From Gnetum montanum (Eukaryota; Streptophyta; Gnetopsida; Gnetales; Gnetaceae): DNA of 64,000 bases. The stretch lies in contig MNCI01010180.1 in NCBI GenBank assembly GCA_015680685.1, positions 4,439 through 68,438 on the forward strand, in the 5' to 3' direction. Below are positions 24,601-36,534 of the stretch, in pieces (position 1 is the stretch's first letter; every line of letters starts with the position of its first letter). A program made the translations under genes and the position numbers. The notes beneath the pieces are model-generated. The model was not told where the DNA came from. It did no database searches and worked only from the letters and a program-made list of their open reading frames with translations.

Positions 24601-25586
24601 CCACGGCTGTTTTGTTTTGTTTTTTTTTTTCGGTCGTCGGTGCATAAAAATTATTGATTAAATGCTGCGATCAATTTTTTTTTTCAATTTTTTTTTAAAT
24701 TAAAATTAACAATAAAAGGCAGGTGAAATATAAGTGCCAATACGGACAGACAAATCTCTCTTGTAGCCAAAATTTTCTTCCGTTAAAATTAGTAATAAAA
24801 AAGTATTTACATATAAAGCTATTTTATACCATATGCAAATAAAGCACCTTTATCCATACACTAGGATTTTGCCTTGGAAAATTCAAGCATATAACTATGC
24901 TCATTTTTACCTCATATGCAAGGGGCATGAAAAACATGCCAATAAAATATATTTAAAAACCCATGCTAATTGGTTACACGCTAAAAATATAAGGTTGGTA
25001 AATAACTAATAATACAAGCTGGCTAACAAGTAGACATGTTCAAGGCCATGATATATTCAAAAGTTTGCTTATTGTAAGTTAGAGTAGTTTGGTGAAAAGA
25101 TGTTATTGGTGGGCATAATAATATTATATTTAGAGTTACCAATCTATGACTAGTAGTTGGCCTCTTGGCCAATATGAACTTCATTATTTGTTATCTAGCC
25201 ATAGGAAACCACGGACAAATATTTTGTTTATTTTAAGAAGTTAATATGTGTTGTAAGAAAAAAGTTAACATCATGATAATGAGATAATAAAAAACTTACT
25301 TGTAACACTTAGCTAACTTAGGCTTAAGCTAACAAAGTATTAGACAAAAAACAAAACACAATGTAATAAAAATTAAAGGATGTCAATAAAAATTCATAGG
25401 TAAAGTTGTAGGCATCCAAAATAAAATAAGCACAAAGGGGCACAAAAACAAAATGAATTAAAATAAGACTTGCAAAAGAATAAGTTTAAATATTCAAAGC
25501 ATAGTACCAATAGCCTCTTGCATAGAAAACCTAACATGTTCACTAATAACAATTCAAAACCTGTAATGCCAAAGCCAAAATATCAA

Positions 25587-25890
25587 ATCATCATCATCAT
25601 CAACATCATCATCTTAGCCTTGTCCAAACAAAATGGGGTGGGCTACATCAATTATTTTTCCCTATTTGTGTCTATGAAGAGTTAGATCTTTGTATATTTG
25701 TAGTTTCCTCAAATCATCTTTGATTGTGTGACTACTGTACATTGCATTTGTGAAATGCCCTATCATGTATAAAATCTGAAAAAGCAACTCATCCACAAGA
25801 TTTAGCAAGGTTTTATAAATACCTACCAACCTGACACTAATCCTCCTTCTTTCCTACATGGACTTTCGACTAGCAGTAGCATTGGACCAC
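25587..25890 (-). mobile_element. 3' end of an RTE-type LINE or derived SINE
   Basis: In minus orientation the segment reads ATGTAGCCCACCCCATTTTG and ends in a run of GAT triplets (25587-25612 in plus as ATC repeats). This matches the RTE 3' end at 22019-22065. The upstream limit is uncertain. The duplicate at about 37501-37800 has fewer ATC repeats. Confidence 0.65.
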
Positions 25891-26293
25891 TAACTATGAC
25901 AAATATTATCTAAGTATAAATATAACATTAACATTATCAACTAATATAAGTAGTAAAGCATAGTTATGCCTACACCAAAGACATGCAAGTACAAAGTCCA
26001 CACTGCTAATCAAACAACATAAAAATTACAAAGCACAAGTATCGATTGAACATTACAATCTCATAAAGTATATTAGATAGCTAACTTATAGAAAATGTTA
26101 AATATCTAAATGCTAATATAAATCTTGTTTCTCTAACTACTCCTCAAAGCCAACACTTGTAATACCTAAAAGGTAAAAACAAAGGGGAAAGTTATTCCAT
26201 AGATTGAGTAGGAAAATTAAATTCTAAGTATTCCTTTAAGAGTTTTGAAACCAGACATTAGCTAGTTAGACAATCATGCATAGGGGTTGTTAC

Positions 26294-26955
26294 TGTGGAT
26301 CAAGAACTTAGAAGGAGGGTTGAATAAGTTCCCCAATTAAAATTTCACTAGCCACAAAACCACATCAAATTTTACATTGTTTCGCAACTTGGGTATGTCC
26401 ACATTCGGAGGGTAAAATCTATGCACATCTCTAGACTTTGTTTCTTCAAAACATTTTCTTTGAATGATATTACACCTTGTAAAAGCTTTGAGCTCCTCTT
26501 CAAAGTGTTTTATTACTATGAAGCCACTCAACCCCACAAGGTCCCAACAAGCTCATAATGTGGTTTCAAGGATCCCACAACCTTTACAAACTTGAGCTCC
26601 ACTCTAAAGTGTTTCAATATCGCAAAACCACTTAATCTTGTAGGATTCTGACAAGCTCAACAAAGATGTCTTCCTGTAAGAAGCACATCAACCCTGCAAG
26701 GCTATAAGAAAGAAGGAAAAGAACAAGGAAAGAATGCAACTAAATTTACAGGTCCTTGTAATTAAAGCTTAGTACAATTACAATCAAGAAAATTATGTTA
26801 CAATGAAGAGAAATAATATAATTGCTTAGAATAGACAATGAAAAGCTTTTGTGTGTAGCCTCAGAGTTTGACATTATCTTGTAGCCTCAGAGTTTTTGAA
26901 AATTTCTTGAAATTCATTCAATGACTACCAAACAACTAGTGTAGACATTTACTTT
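26294..26955 (-). repeat. Truncated copia LTR (E3 type) in copy 1
   Basis: Matches 38193-38869 and 44242-44920, so it is part of the E3 3' LTR. It begins TGTGGATC after GTTAC (26289-26293), the E3 target-site duplication, and is cut by the E2 LTR at 26956. The rest of E3 is absent from copy 1, as expected if the duplication ended inside E2. Confidence 0.82.
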
Positions 26956-27822
26956 TGATGAGTGGCAAGGTACCCCTATGCCCAACCATACGAATATGAG
27001 CATTTACACATGATTCGGTCGAACTCCAAGGATTAAGTGCTTATGCGCTTACACAGAACAAGGATGGGCTTTGTAGTCGTTGTCTTCCCAAGATTACTTG
27101 TAAGGCACAATTGTATGGTTAAGTAAACTTGAGGTATATGATTTTTATGCTTTTCATCTTTTCTATCTTAATCCCCTAAGTGTGTGCAATGAAAAGATTT
27201 AATTAACTAATGAATTTTTTATAACTTTAATATAAATCAAATCCTAACACCAGCATTTGTTCCCACTCTCCAGACACATCCTAAACTAGTGTAACACTAC
27301 TAGGATTACCAAACACTAGTCGTTATTGGGTTACCAAGTGTTCCACGTATGCTCGAAGTGGTCGTTTTGGGTGTGCTAATTCGTTGATAGGTAATAATTA
27401 ATAATTCAATAGAAATAACATTAATTAACTATTGAAAGCATCAAATAACAGTAAATAACATGAAATGTAATAATTAAGCTATTCTAAATGTTGCAAGGTT
27501 TATCATAAAGTTTATCTTTATTTTCGGTCACAAGGTGTGCTCAGGTACACAATGCTCGAATAAAGATCCATTCACTCTATGACTCCTACTACAAGTACTC
27601 AGAAATAATTCTAACTCTAGAATAGAAAAAACTACACGCGTTCAGCTAAGGGACTAAAAACTAATGCCAAACCAAGTGCCCTTGTCTCTTATTTATAGGC
27701 AATGAGACAAGCTCCGACATTGCATGTCTGATATCGCTTTGACATATTTGATATCGTAAATCTGATATTGAGGGTTCGATATCAAGGGTTTGATATTGAG
27801 GATCCAATATCGAGGCTCATCA
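26956..27822 (-). repeat. E2 3' LTR with GATATC motif array
   Basis: 867 bp, TGATGA to TCATCA. A minus-strand TATA box (CTATAAAT) lies at about 27691-27698. Upstream of it in U3 (27729-27812) are six copies of a GATATC/GATATTG-type motif. The polypurine tract TATGGGGGTA (minus) abuts it at 27823-27832. Confidence 0.88.
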
Positions 27823-29800
27823 TACCCCCATAACTGAATGAAAACTTGTCCTTGAGTTTCTTACAAAATATTGGAAAGGTATGGGATCATTGACTGAATG
27901 ACAATTGATGGTGACATGGAATGACAGACTCAAAGTGCCTGGTGAATGGATCGACAAATATATTATAGCATTGGTGTTCATAACCATTGTGGTGAACACT
28001 GTACATAGGTGACATCTAGACCTTTATTTCATAGCTTGAAGAGAGAGAGAAAGAAAAGAAAATGAGGCGCATTGCTACCAATGTCAAAAATGTGCACATC
28101 ATTGTTCATCCATGGCCACATGACCAAGCTTGTTCCTTACGTAAATGCTCTTGCTTCAATCCATCATGAGTGCTCCTTCCTATCCAAATCCATCCTGAGT
28201 GCTCCTTCCTATCCTAGTCCATTGTTCATGTAATCGCCATCTACACACACAACACAATCGCAAATTAGCAAGGATAGATAAGATATAATGTAATTGATAT
28301 CTTGCCTCAATATGAAGCACATTGGCTAGGTTGTGGGTATGGCAAATACTGGGTGTAGGGGTAAGATAAGTAATGGAATGGAAAAACTTGCAACAGGCCC
28401 CCATGACTAAGAGTGAACCTTTGGTAGAAATAGGATGGAAAATGAAAGAAAAATGAAGATAAGAGGAATAACAATGTTGAAGCCAATAAAAATTGGATAG
28501 AAGGGTAGAGAAAAACAGATGTCATAGATGTGGTGAAATGAGAAATAGTTTATTGGAAGAAATGTTTAAGGAAAAGAACTTAATAGTTGCACCAAAAAGG
28601 AATGCTAGTGGATCCTCCCAAAATTAGGCTCATGACCTTTATGCCCTGACAAACCCACAAACCGAAGAGTTCGTAGGCTCTTGGAATGATATATGGAGAA
28701 AATTATTAAGAATTCACCCACAAGAATTTACCAAAGAATAACAATTCATCAACTATAATATAGAGAAATCATAAAACTAACAATGAGGTGGAATATGGGA
28801 AGAAATATGGAAAGAGAAGAGAGAATGGAATGGAATCCCAAAATCAAGGTTGTGTAAAGTCCCTTGTGTATTGTGTGACTTAATAAAAATTTAGTCCAAA
28901 TCCAGATTCAAACCAACCACATCTAGTGGCCTCGCATTGATACACTTGACCAACCCATCCTCCTGAAGCAGCAAGAATGCTTCCACCGAGCCACCACCAT
29001 TCCAACAAGAGAAGAATAGAGAGGCAGGAAGTGAGAAAGGGCCTTAGTTAGAGGGAACCTTCAAGCATGGGTAACATGTATTTCTAGTGTCATAACTAGT
29101 GCTTGTAGCCCATGTTTCTTTTATTATGTCAAAGTGGTGTCCTTTGAATACCCACTAGTTTTTTTTATGTGAGAACCACACCATGCAAAGACTTATTTGA
29201 TTCATTCAACTTCCCAATATTAGTTGACAAAGAAATGGTGAGAAACCTATGAAAAACATCCATGTACCCAAAAGAATAGCAAGCACAAATGTGTTGAATC
29301 CCCTTGAGGTCACACCCTTTTCAATCCATTTAAATTTTTCCTTAGTTTGAAGAATATCAAGCCACCAATTCATTAATAGGTTTGCTTAGAGAAAGGGACT
29401 GTACAGTTCCAAAACCAAGGGAGACCATAGAGTTAAATGGATGAATGGATGACATGGACTCATTACCTGTTTTATCAAAAGAAACCATATCTTAGCATCA
29501 ACATTGAAAGTCAAAGGTAAAAACCAAACATTAGCAAGCAACACTATTATAGTACAATCCACCATCATGAGCACTTATTATACGATGAGTGAGAGTAAAT
29601 CAAACAAAATGTAATAGAGAAAGAAATAGTAAAAATGTTAACAATGGTGTAAAACAAAAATAAGTAAATATGAAAAATGTGTAAAACAAAAAAGATAAAA
29701 GAAATTAAGGGCTTAGAATGACTAGCATTGGAGGCCATCTCCCCCATGACTGAGTGAGAAGGAGGAGATCTGAAATAATGAGTAGGGTTTTCCATTAACA
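27823..29800 (-). other. E2 post-pol region, no envelope-like ORF
   Basis: Similar to the E1 region 7192-9200 in order and scattered identity, including a hairpin at 27974-27999 (GTGTTCA with TGAACAC), the GGATCCAC block near 28610-28625 and pol-end text MGEMASNASH (29735-29760). Reading frames here are short and T-rich; none is a convincing protein. Confidence 0.55.
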
Positions 29801-29829
29801 GAGGTAGTACTAGCCATTTTAGGCTCATG

Positions 29830-30930
29830 GAAAGGTTTGGTTTGCTAGATGTTGACCAATAATTTCTTATTTGGGCTTTCAGTTTTATAGATCATCATGG
29901 CCCCTAAAGGAAAAGTTTCATTAATGATATAAGGTCCTTTCCACAGTGTCTAAAATTTAGTTTGTTGTGGCACATGTGCGAGATTCCAATAGAGAACCCT
30001 ATCTCTTGGTTGGTATGTGACTTTTCTAATTTTTAGGTCTTGACGTTGTTTGTTGAAGGCCTTATGTAGTTCATTGGGTGATAGGGCGGCTAATCGATTT
30101 TCATCTAGCAAGTTAAGGTTTATTAACCATTCTTTCTATGCTAGACTGAGGTCAAGGTTGAGGTCACATGCTGTAGATAGTGTACGAAGCTCAGTTTGGA
30201 TAGGAAGTATTAGAATTTTATCTTACACTAATTTGTAGGGAGAATAGCCTTTAGGGAGTTTCCATGTTGAGTAGTAGGCCCAAAGAGCATCATTTAGTTT
30301 GGTGCTTCAGTCTCGCCTATATTTGCTAATGGTCCATGTTAATATTTTTGTGATCTCCCTATTGGTGACTTCAGCTTGACCATTCTCTTAAGGATGATAT
30401 GGTGTAGTCAGTTTATGCTCAACTCCTAAGCTTTGCATTAACTTCCGAAAGGTTGCACCTGTAAAATGTATACCATTATCAAAAATAAGTTCACAAGGCA
30501 TGCCAAACCTATTTATGATTTTTTGTTGAACAAATCATGCAACGGTAGATGATGTACAGTCAGTAATAGTGGCTACTTCTACCCACTTTGTAAAATAGTC
30601 AACAACAACGACAATGTATGCTTTTCCATTAGACATCGATGTAATAGGCTCCATAAAATCAATACCCCATATGTCAAAGGGTTCTAAGGGTTGAATCCAT
30701 TGTTGTGGATCCTACATTCTAGTTGTCATTCCCCCATTGCATTGGTAGCACTCACAAGATTGGACAAATGATGGGCATCCTGAAATAATGTAGGCCAATC
30801 ATATCTTGCAAGCAAGATTTTAATGGTTGTTTCTCTCCCAGTGTAATGACCCTAGAACTTGCAATTGGTCTATGTTGGGAACACACCATTGGACCAAGCC
30901 ATCGAGACACACCTTATAAAGGTTTCCATT
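29830..30930 (-). pseudogene. E2 integrase, broken
   Basis: Minus translation shows the zinc-domain tail (YDWPTLFQDAHH, about 30770-30830), the core with FDNGIHFTGATFRKLMQSLG (about 30420-30480), and PYHP-stop-ENGQAEVTNREI (30360-30420). The catalytic Glu that E1 has lost is still present here. The C-terminal barrel follows toward 29900. At least one nonsense change (a CAA/CAG-type codon now TAA) and frame breaks are present. Confidence 0.8.
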
Positions 30931-31189
30931 GATTTCCATGGAATGTTTGACTCGGTGGAGAAACTATTGTTTCTTTCTAACATCCAGCTCTTGTGGTGTT
31001 TCTTGTATGAGAAGATAAGTAAGAATGCTACTATACCAATTTATATTTGTGGGTGATTGATTGTTTATTACACCTACAAAGAGGAATTCATCAGGGGAAG
31101 TGATTAGAAATTGGATATTCTTCCTCTTTTTTGTCCCATTGCAACCGAGATAAATTATTAGCAACAATATTCTTGATGCCTTGATGATC

Positions 31190-32725
31190 TACTATCATGA
31201 TATTGAACTCTTGCAATATCACCAACCATCATATGACATGAGGGCTCACCATTGGTTTATTCATAAGGAACTGATTCACACTAGGATCTATGTGTACAAA
31301 TACCTTATAGCCTAATACATAGTGCCTAAATTTTTCTAGTGCAAACACCATCGCTATTAACTCTTTTTTTTTGTTGTGGTATCGTTGAGTTGTGCACTAG
31401 CAATACTTTGACTTGCATAGTGAATGTAATAGATATTTTTTTAGCCATCTAACTATGTAAGTACAACTCCTAAAGTAAAATTGGATGCGTCAGTCATTAT
31501 ATGGAATGGTCTGGACTAGCCAAGAGCTTGTAGAATGGGTGTTTCTATGAGCTTCTATTTCAAGGTTTGGAAAGCTAGTTCACATTCCTTGGTCCATTCA
31601 AAGGATACATCCTTCTTCATTAATTCTACCAATGGTTTTGCAATCTTCAAAAATTTCTTGATGAAGCATTTATAATAGCTAGTATGTCCAAGGAATGATC
31701 AGACATCTTTTATAGTTTTAGGTTGATGAGTGATTCCTTGGATGATCGTAATTTTTCAGGATCTACCTCCATCCCTGTTTGTGAAATTTTATGCGCTAAT
31801 CCAATGCCCGCTTGGACCATTANCGTAATTTTTCAGGATCTACCTCCATCCCTGTTTGTGAAATTTTATGCGCTAATCCAATGCCCGCTTGGACCATTAA
31901 GTGGCTTTTCTGCCAATTAAGCCTTATATTGGTTTCTACACATTGTTTCAGTACTTGCTTTAATTAGTCCAACGCTTATTCAAAGTTTGCTTCATAATTG
32001 GAGAAATTGTCCATAAAAACCTCCACACCATTTGCTATTTGTTGCTGAAATATACTGAGAACCAAACATTGAAATGTTTCTAGGGCATTGCACAAGCCAA
32101 ACAACATCTGCCTATATGCAACTGTCCCCCAAGGACTCATGAATGTATTCTTGGCTTGGTCTTCTAGTGCTATTTAAATTTGATTGCACCCATTGTAACC
32201 ATCCAGAAAACTATAATAACAATGCCTTGCAATGGTATCTAAAACTTGGTCAATGAATGGAAATGGGAAATGGTCTTTAAATGTTGTCATGTTCAGTAGC
32301 CTAAAGTTTATACACATCCTCCATTTACCTCCCTTTTCAGGCACAATGACTAATGGACTAACCCATTCATTGTCAATAATGGGGTAGATGAACCTGACTT
32401 TTAGAAGTTGTTCAATTTCTTTTTTAACTACTTGTTTGAGCTTTGGGTTCAGTCTTCTTTGTGGTTGTCATCAAGGCTTCATAGAGGGGTCAGTGTAGAT
32501 TCTATGTTGGCATATCCTAGGATCTATTCTGGTTAATTCGGGATATGACCAAGCAAAGGATTTTGACCATTTGTTTACCATCTTCAATAGTTTTTCTTTT
32601 TGTTGAGGAGCTAGCTTAGTGTTAATGATTACTAGTTTTCCATTCTTGAGAAATGTATACTCCATACCGATGGGTAGCAGTTTTAATTCAAGGGGCTCTT
32701 GCTTAAAATCATTAGGGATTTCCAA
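31190..32725 (-). pseudogene. E2 reverse transcriptase and RNase H; RT catalytic Asp to Asn
   Basis: The pre-RT linker (32471-32725) reads LELKLLPIGMEY...CQHRIYTDPSMKP, standard for plant Ty3 pol. RT follows with WVSPLVIVPEKGGKW, FPFIDQVLD, YYSFLDGYNG, and the catalytic box FMDNFSNY, in which the second Asp of FMDD is Asn (codon 32006-32008). RNase H continues to about 31190. A 77-bp insertion around an N at 31823 (separate entry) breaks the frame and is probably an assembly error. Otherwise the domain is collinear with E1. Confidence 0.83.
31747..31899. other. Assembly join: 76-bp exact repeat around a single N
   Basis: Bases 31747-31822 are repeated exactly at 31824-31899, with one N at 31823 between them. 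E1 has no duplication here. Two contigs with an unmerged overlap best explain it. Confidence 0.85.
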
Positions 32726-33019
32726 ATTTCCCTAGTTGATATTTTTGGTGTCCGTACTTGGAATTTGACGATGGACTTGCTCTAATGCATCTATGCTATC
32801 AATATAGGCATAAGTCAAACTTTCAGTTGGTTCCATGCATAAAGTTGAATTAATTTCTTGGTCAATTATCAGCCACTGGGTGCCTTCCTATCTTGTGGCT
32901 GTTGCATATAGGCATCTTTGTATATCAGTTACTTGTGCACACTGGTTGCATGTAGGTAATGTTAAGCTTTTTACAAACTAGGACTTTTGCACGTAGTTGC
33001 ATCCTATGTCATTGTATGA

Positions 33020-33565
33020 AATTCATGGAACTTTCTTCTTCTCAATCTTCGCAAATGCCTTTTCTTTTGATATCTCTAGGGAAAGATCACATATTCCTAG
33101 GCATGCATCAATCATACTTAGCCATGCTCTTCCCATTATGATTGGGAAGTATCCCTTGCAATTGTTAACTTGAATCACTAGGAAATTGGCTGGATATGAC
33201 CATCCACGAACAGTAGTGACAATGTCCTCTACTAATTCCAATGGAACTATGATGGAATGGTCAGCCAACTCTAAACGAATGTTACTCTTCTTTAGAATCA
33301 GCAGGTTCTAGGCTTTATACATTTTGTAGAAGATTAAATTAACACTAAAACCTGAATCCAAAAGAGCTTTACAGGGCTCATTTCTAGTGATTTGCAAATA
33401 AATAAAAGGACTTCTAGGATTAGAGAATTTCCTAGGAAGATGACAAGCTTTAATCCAATCAATGATGGCATGAGTTAACATGACAATGTGCATTGAGTGC
33501 AATTTTTGGATTGAAGGAAGCTTCGAAGATTCGAACGATGGTGAGGTGTTTGGAGAATTAGCCAC
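33020..33565 (-). pseudogene. E2 retropepsin-type protease, broken
   Basis: ALLDSGFSVNLIFYKMY (33308-33370) keeps the catalytic Asp; the motif is a variant of ALxDLGASxNL. The second half at 33023-33268 has MADHSIIVPLELVEDIVTTV and FPIIMGRAWLSMIDA. A frame break separates the halves. It is clearly better preserved than the E1 copy, whose catalytic Asp is lost. Confidence 0.78.
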
Positions 33566-33569
33566 TTGT

Positions 33570-36008
33570 AGTTGTAAGGACTTGGTTGGACTATTGGTTC
33601 TAAAGAAAGGTCTCTTCTTTGATTAGTTGTCCAAACCAACAGTAGGTTGAGGATTGATAGCCCTTGTAGGGTTACGTTGTTGTGGCTATGCAAGACTCTC
33701 GCCCTGCATAGTTGGAGTAGGTGGTAATGGAGTCAAGTGTGGAAGAGGTGCAGACAAATGAGAATGATAGTGTGTATGTGGAACATCACTCCTAGGAGAA
33801 GGAGTTCTATAGTACTCGGGAGTCTAGTAGTAAGGCTAAGGAGTGATGTGACTAGTAGAGTCATGTGGAGAGATCAACTGCTAAACATAATACTCGTATG
33901 GATTAGGTTGATGATAAGGGTAATTTTGACATGGTAGTGGCATTCCCCATGATTGTGGATGTTGCCACTATTGATACTATTCATTCAATTGTGGTGGAGC
34001 TCCACTTGGATAATATGTTAAGGGTTGTTAGAACTGCCTTAAGTTACCTTGAGAATAAGGTAACCTTCTGGGTGTTTGTCATCTATTTAACCATGGGTTT
34101 AGTGCATACACCCCAGACTCTTGCAGATGTGAAACTACTAGGCAACATCCTTTAGGATGGTCAAATTGGCATATCTCACATCCACCATCATTTTTTGTGT
34201 CTGAATTCACAACCTCTTCAATGATGGCAACCTTGCCCTTACCCTTATTACATGCATACTTATCTTCTTTCCTTTTTCTTCTATCTTGGTCACTGCTTTG
34301 TTCTCTAGACTCATCTAGTATTTTTAGAATAGTTTAAAATTTATCATTTAAGGATTTCCACATTTGATCCACCTTTGCTGATACTTCTGATGCAAATTTT
34401 TGAATGGGAAAAGTCTTTCTATTCACCATCTTTTCAAGTGGTGACTCTTCTTTATCTTTGCAAAATCTAATTTCCTTCTTTTGGAGGGAAGGATCTCTGT
34501 TGTACTCCTCCACACTTTCTCTTTTCCTCAACTCACCTTCCTCCTTGGAAACTTACTCTAATAATCTTTGTATTTGGTGAGCTCTGAGCTCGAATAGCCT
34601 TCCTTGGGCATAAGTCCCAAGGGTTCTTCACATTTTGTACCTAAGCCCATCTATGAGATGGCATAGTTGTTCCTTTTGTGAGTAACCATGGCCAGGGCAA
34701 TGATGTAATAATGTATAATATCAACTCATGGAAGCATCTAAGGGTTCATGTCCTCCTTTTTTGGATTTTCTTAGAGAGGTTGGACACTCAGGAGTACGTT
34801 TGATACTTATCATTGAATATCTCTAACATGGTACTCCATTGATAAATGGATTCTGGTTCTAAGGACTGGTACCAAATTTCCACTTCCTTAGGCAGTGTCT
34901 ATGGAAAAAACTATAGCTTTTTCCACTCATTTTCTATATTTTGTAAGGCACATGCATCGTGGAATGCTTGTAAATGATTTTGAGGATCAACATTGTATCC
35001 CCCTTCAAATTGTGGGATGTTATTCATGTCTAGTCTTTTGATCCTACTATCATTTTGGTGCCTAGTTGGGATCCTAATAGCCTCTGTGATATTTAACATG
35101 CTTTGGGTGACAAGTAGGGGTTCATTGTAATCATGTTTTCTATAGTGTCTATGATGCCTATGCTATTCCCTACTCTTCCTTTTTTCGTGATGTGTCTCTT
35201 TGGAATGCCCTCACCCCCTTTCTTTATTGTCTTGTGGATAATTTCTATCTCACCTAACCTTATCCTCATGGTATTGTCCTTTGCAATTGCATTTAGATCC
35301 CAAGGGAGAGGAGAAAGGAGATGATGAAGGTGAAGGGGAAGGAGGACTGGCACCATGATGGTGCCTATCATCTTCTCTTTGATGATCGCAACCTTGGTCA
35401 TGGTTACAATCGGAATGTCCATCATTGTCATGCATTCATGTTCCTTTTTTAGACCCTTTGTGTCCATTGGTACTAGAACCTGGGTTATGAATAGTTGAAT
35501 GAAGATTCTGATAGCTAACTCCTTGACCGAAGTCAACAAGAGGAACATATTTTTGTGGAAAACCTCCCAAGATAGGTTCACCACCCTCATTTTCACTTAG
35601 GACATATGGGACATCTTAAGACCATTTCCCCTTCATGGATTTGTAATGTCTCTCCTATTGTAGGTCCCTTTGACATTGTGCCTCCATGGGTTGATACTCT
35701 CTTGAATTATATTCATGCACAACGTACTCTGACTATAAGTGCTACATGCCAATTCATGTGAGAGCATGAAGAAACATGCTTGGGATTGAGTGATCAAGAG
35801 GTAACACTATGTTACCTTCTAAATCATACCATCACAATTGTTCATCTTGGTGGAGGATAAAGATAAAGTTTGGTATATACTCATCAGGATGACCGTATAC
35901 CAAGCGAAACTGTTGGGGCATTGGTGGATCATAATATGCACCCTACCTCCGATTGTTCATGGTGTCAGACCTAATTGGTAAAGCACTCTCATAAGAAGAA
36001 GGAGACAT
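33570..36008 (-). pseudogene. E2 gag, broken; start at 36006-36008
   Basis: Probable start MSPSSYES at 36006-36008, 116 bp from the primer site. Core text LDMNNIPQFEGGYNVDPQNHLQAFHDACALQN lies at 34911-35050, and RKRESVEEYNRDPSLQKKE at 34440-34531. A CEICQFDHPKGC knuckle (CX2CX3HX3C) lies near 34145-34190. A proline-rich linker (about 33660-33800) leads to protease. An asparagine/histidine/aspartate-rich stretch (35250-35435) is peculiar to this family's gag. Several stops and frameshifts. Confidence 0.82.
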
Positions 36009-36124
36009 GATTGATTATTTAGTGTGCAATACCCTTTTTCAGTGATTGTAGGATAGTTAACTCTACGGATTCATCTCAATGATGGAAAGATTTCCTAAGT
36101 TCTAATCAATGTACAAACAACAAA

Positions 36125-36144
36125 ATCCCTGGCAACGACACCAA
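36125..36144 (-). promoter_or_regulatory. E2 primer-binding site, tRNA-Asp type
   Basis: Directly next to the 5' LTR the minus strand reads TTGGTGTCGTTGCCAGGGAT, close to the complement of a plant tRNA-Asp 3' end. This primer is known from Athila/Tat lineages. Best-preserved copy together with 57176-57194. Confidence 0.78.
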
Positions 36145-36534
36145 TGATGAGTGGCGAGGTACCCCTACACCCAACCATATGAATATGAGCATTCATGTGC
36201 AATCTAGTTAAACTCCAAGGATTAAGTGCTTATGCACTTACATAGAACAAGGATGGGTTATGCAGTCGTTGTCTTTGCAAGATTACTTGTAATGCATGAT
36301 TGTATGGTTAAGTAAACTTGAGGTACATGATTTTTATGATTTTTATCTTTTCTATCTTAATCCCCTAAGTGTATGCAATGAAAATATTTAATTAACTAAT
36401 GATTTTTTTAACCTTAATATAAATCAAATCCTAATACCAGCATCCATCGCCACTCTCCAGACACATCCTAAGCCTGTGTAATACTACTGGGATTACCAAA
36501 CACTAGTCGTTACTAGGTTACCAAGTGTTCCATG
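36145..36534 (-). repeat. E2 5' LTR, truncated to 390 bp
   Basis: Matches the first 390 bp (plus coordinates) of 26956-27822 and 38870-39708. At 36534 it passes directly into the duplicate of 24601 onward. Confidence 0.87.

Larger units (their letters stand above)
24601..36534. repeat. Tandem duplication, copy 1 (about 11.9 kb)
   Basis: 24601-26955 is closely matched, by eye roughly one difference every 15-20 bases plus small indels, by 36535-38869. In both copies the same copia LTR is interrupted at the same place by an LTR of the E2 family (TGATGA start at 26956 and 38870, preceded by ACTTT and ACTTC). Copy 1 ends inside the truncated 5' LTR of E2. At the join (36528-36534) both parents share TCCACG/TCCATG. 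This fits a tandem duplication made at microhomology, after both transposons had inserted. Confidence 0.85.
26956..36534 (-). mobile_element. E2: Ty3/gypsy element with truncated 5' LTR
   Basis: Same family and layout as E1: 3' LTR (26956-27822), polypurine tract, post-pol region, integrase, RNase H/RT, protease, gag, primer site and a 390-bp remnant of the 5' LTR. The left flank carries ACTTT (26951-26955); the matching right flank is lost at the duplication breakpoint. Domain spacing matches E1. RT has FMDN instead of FMDD and all frames carry stops, so it is inactive. Confidence 0.9.
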
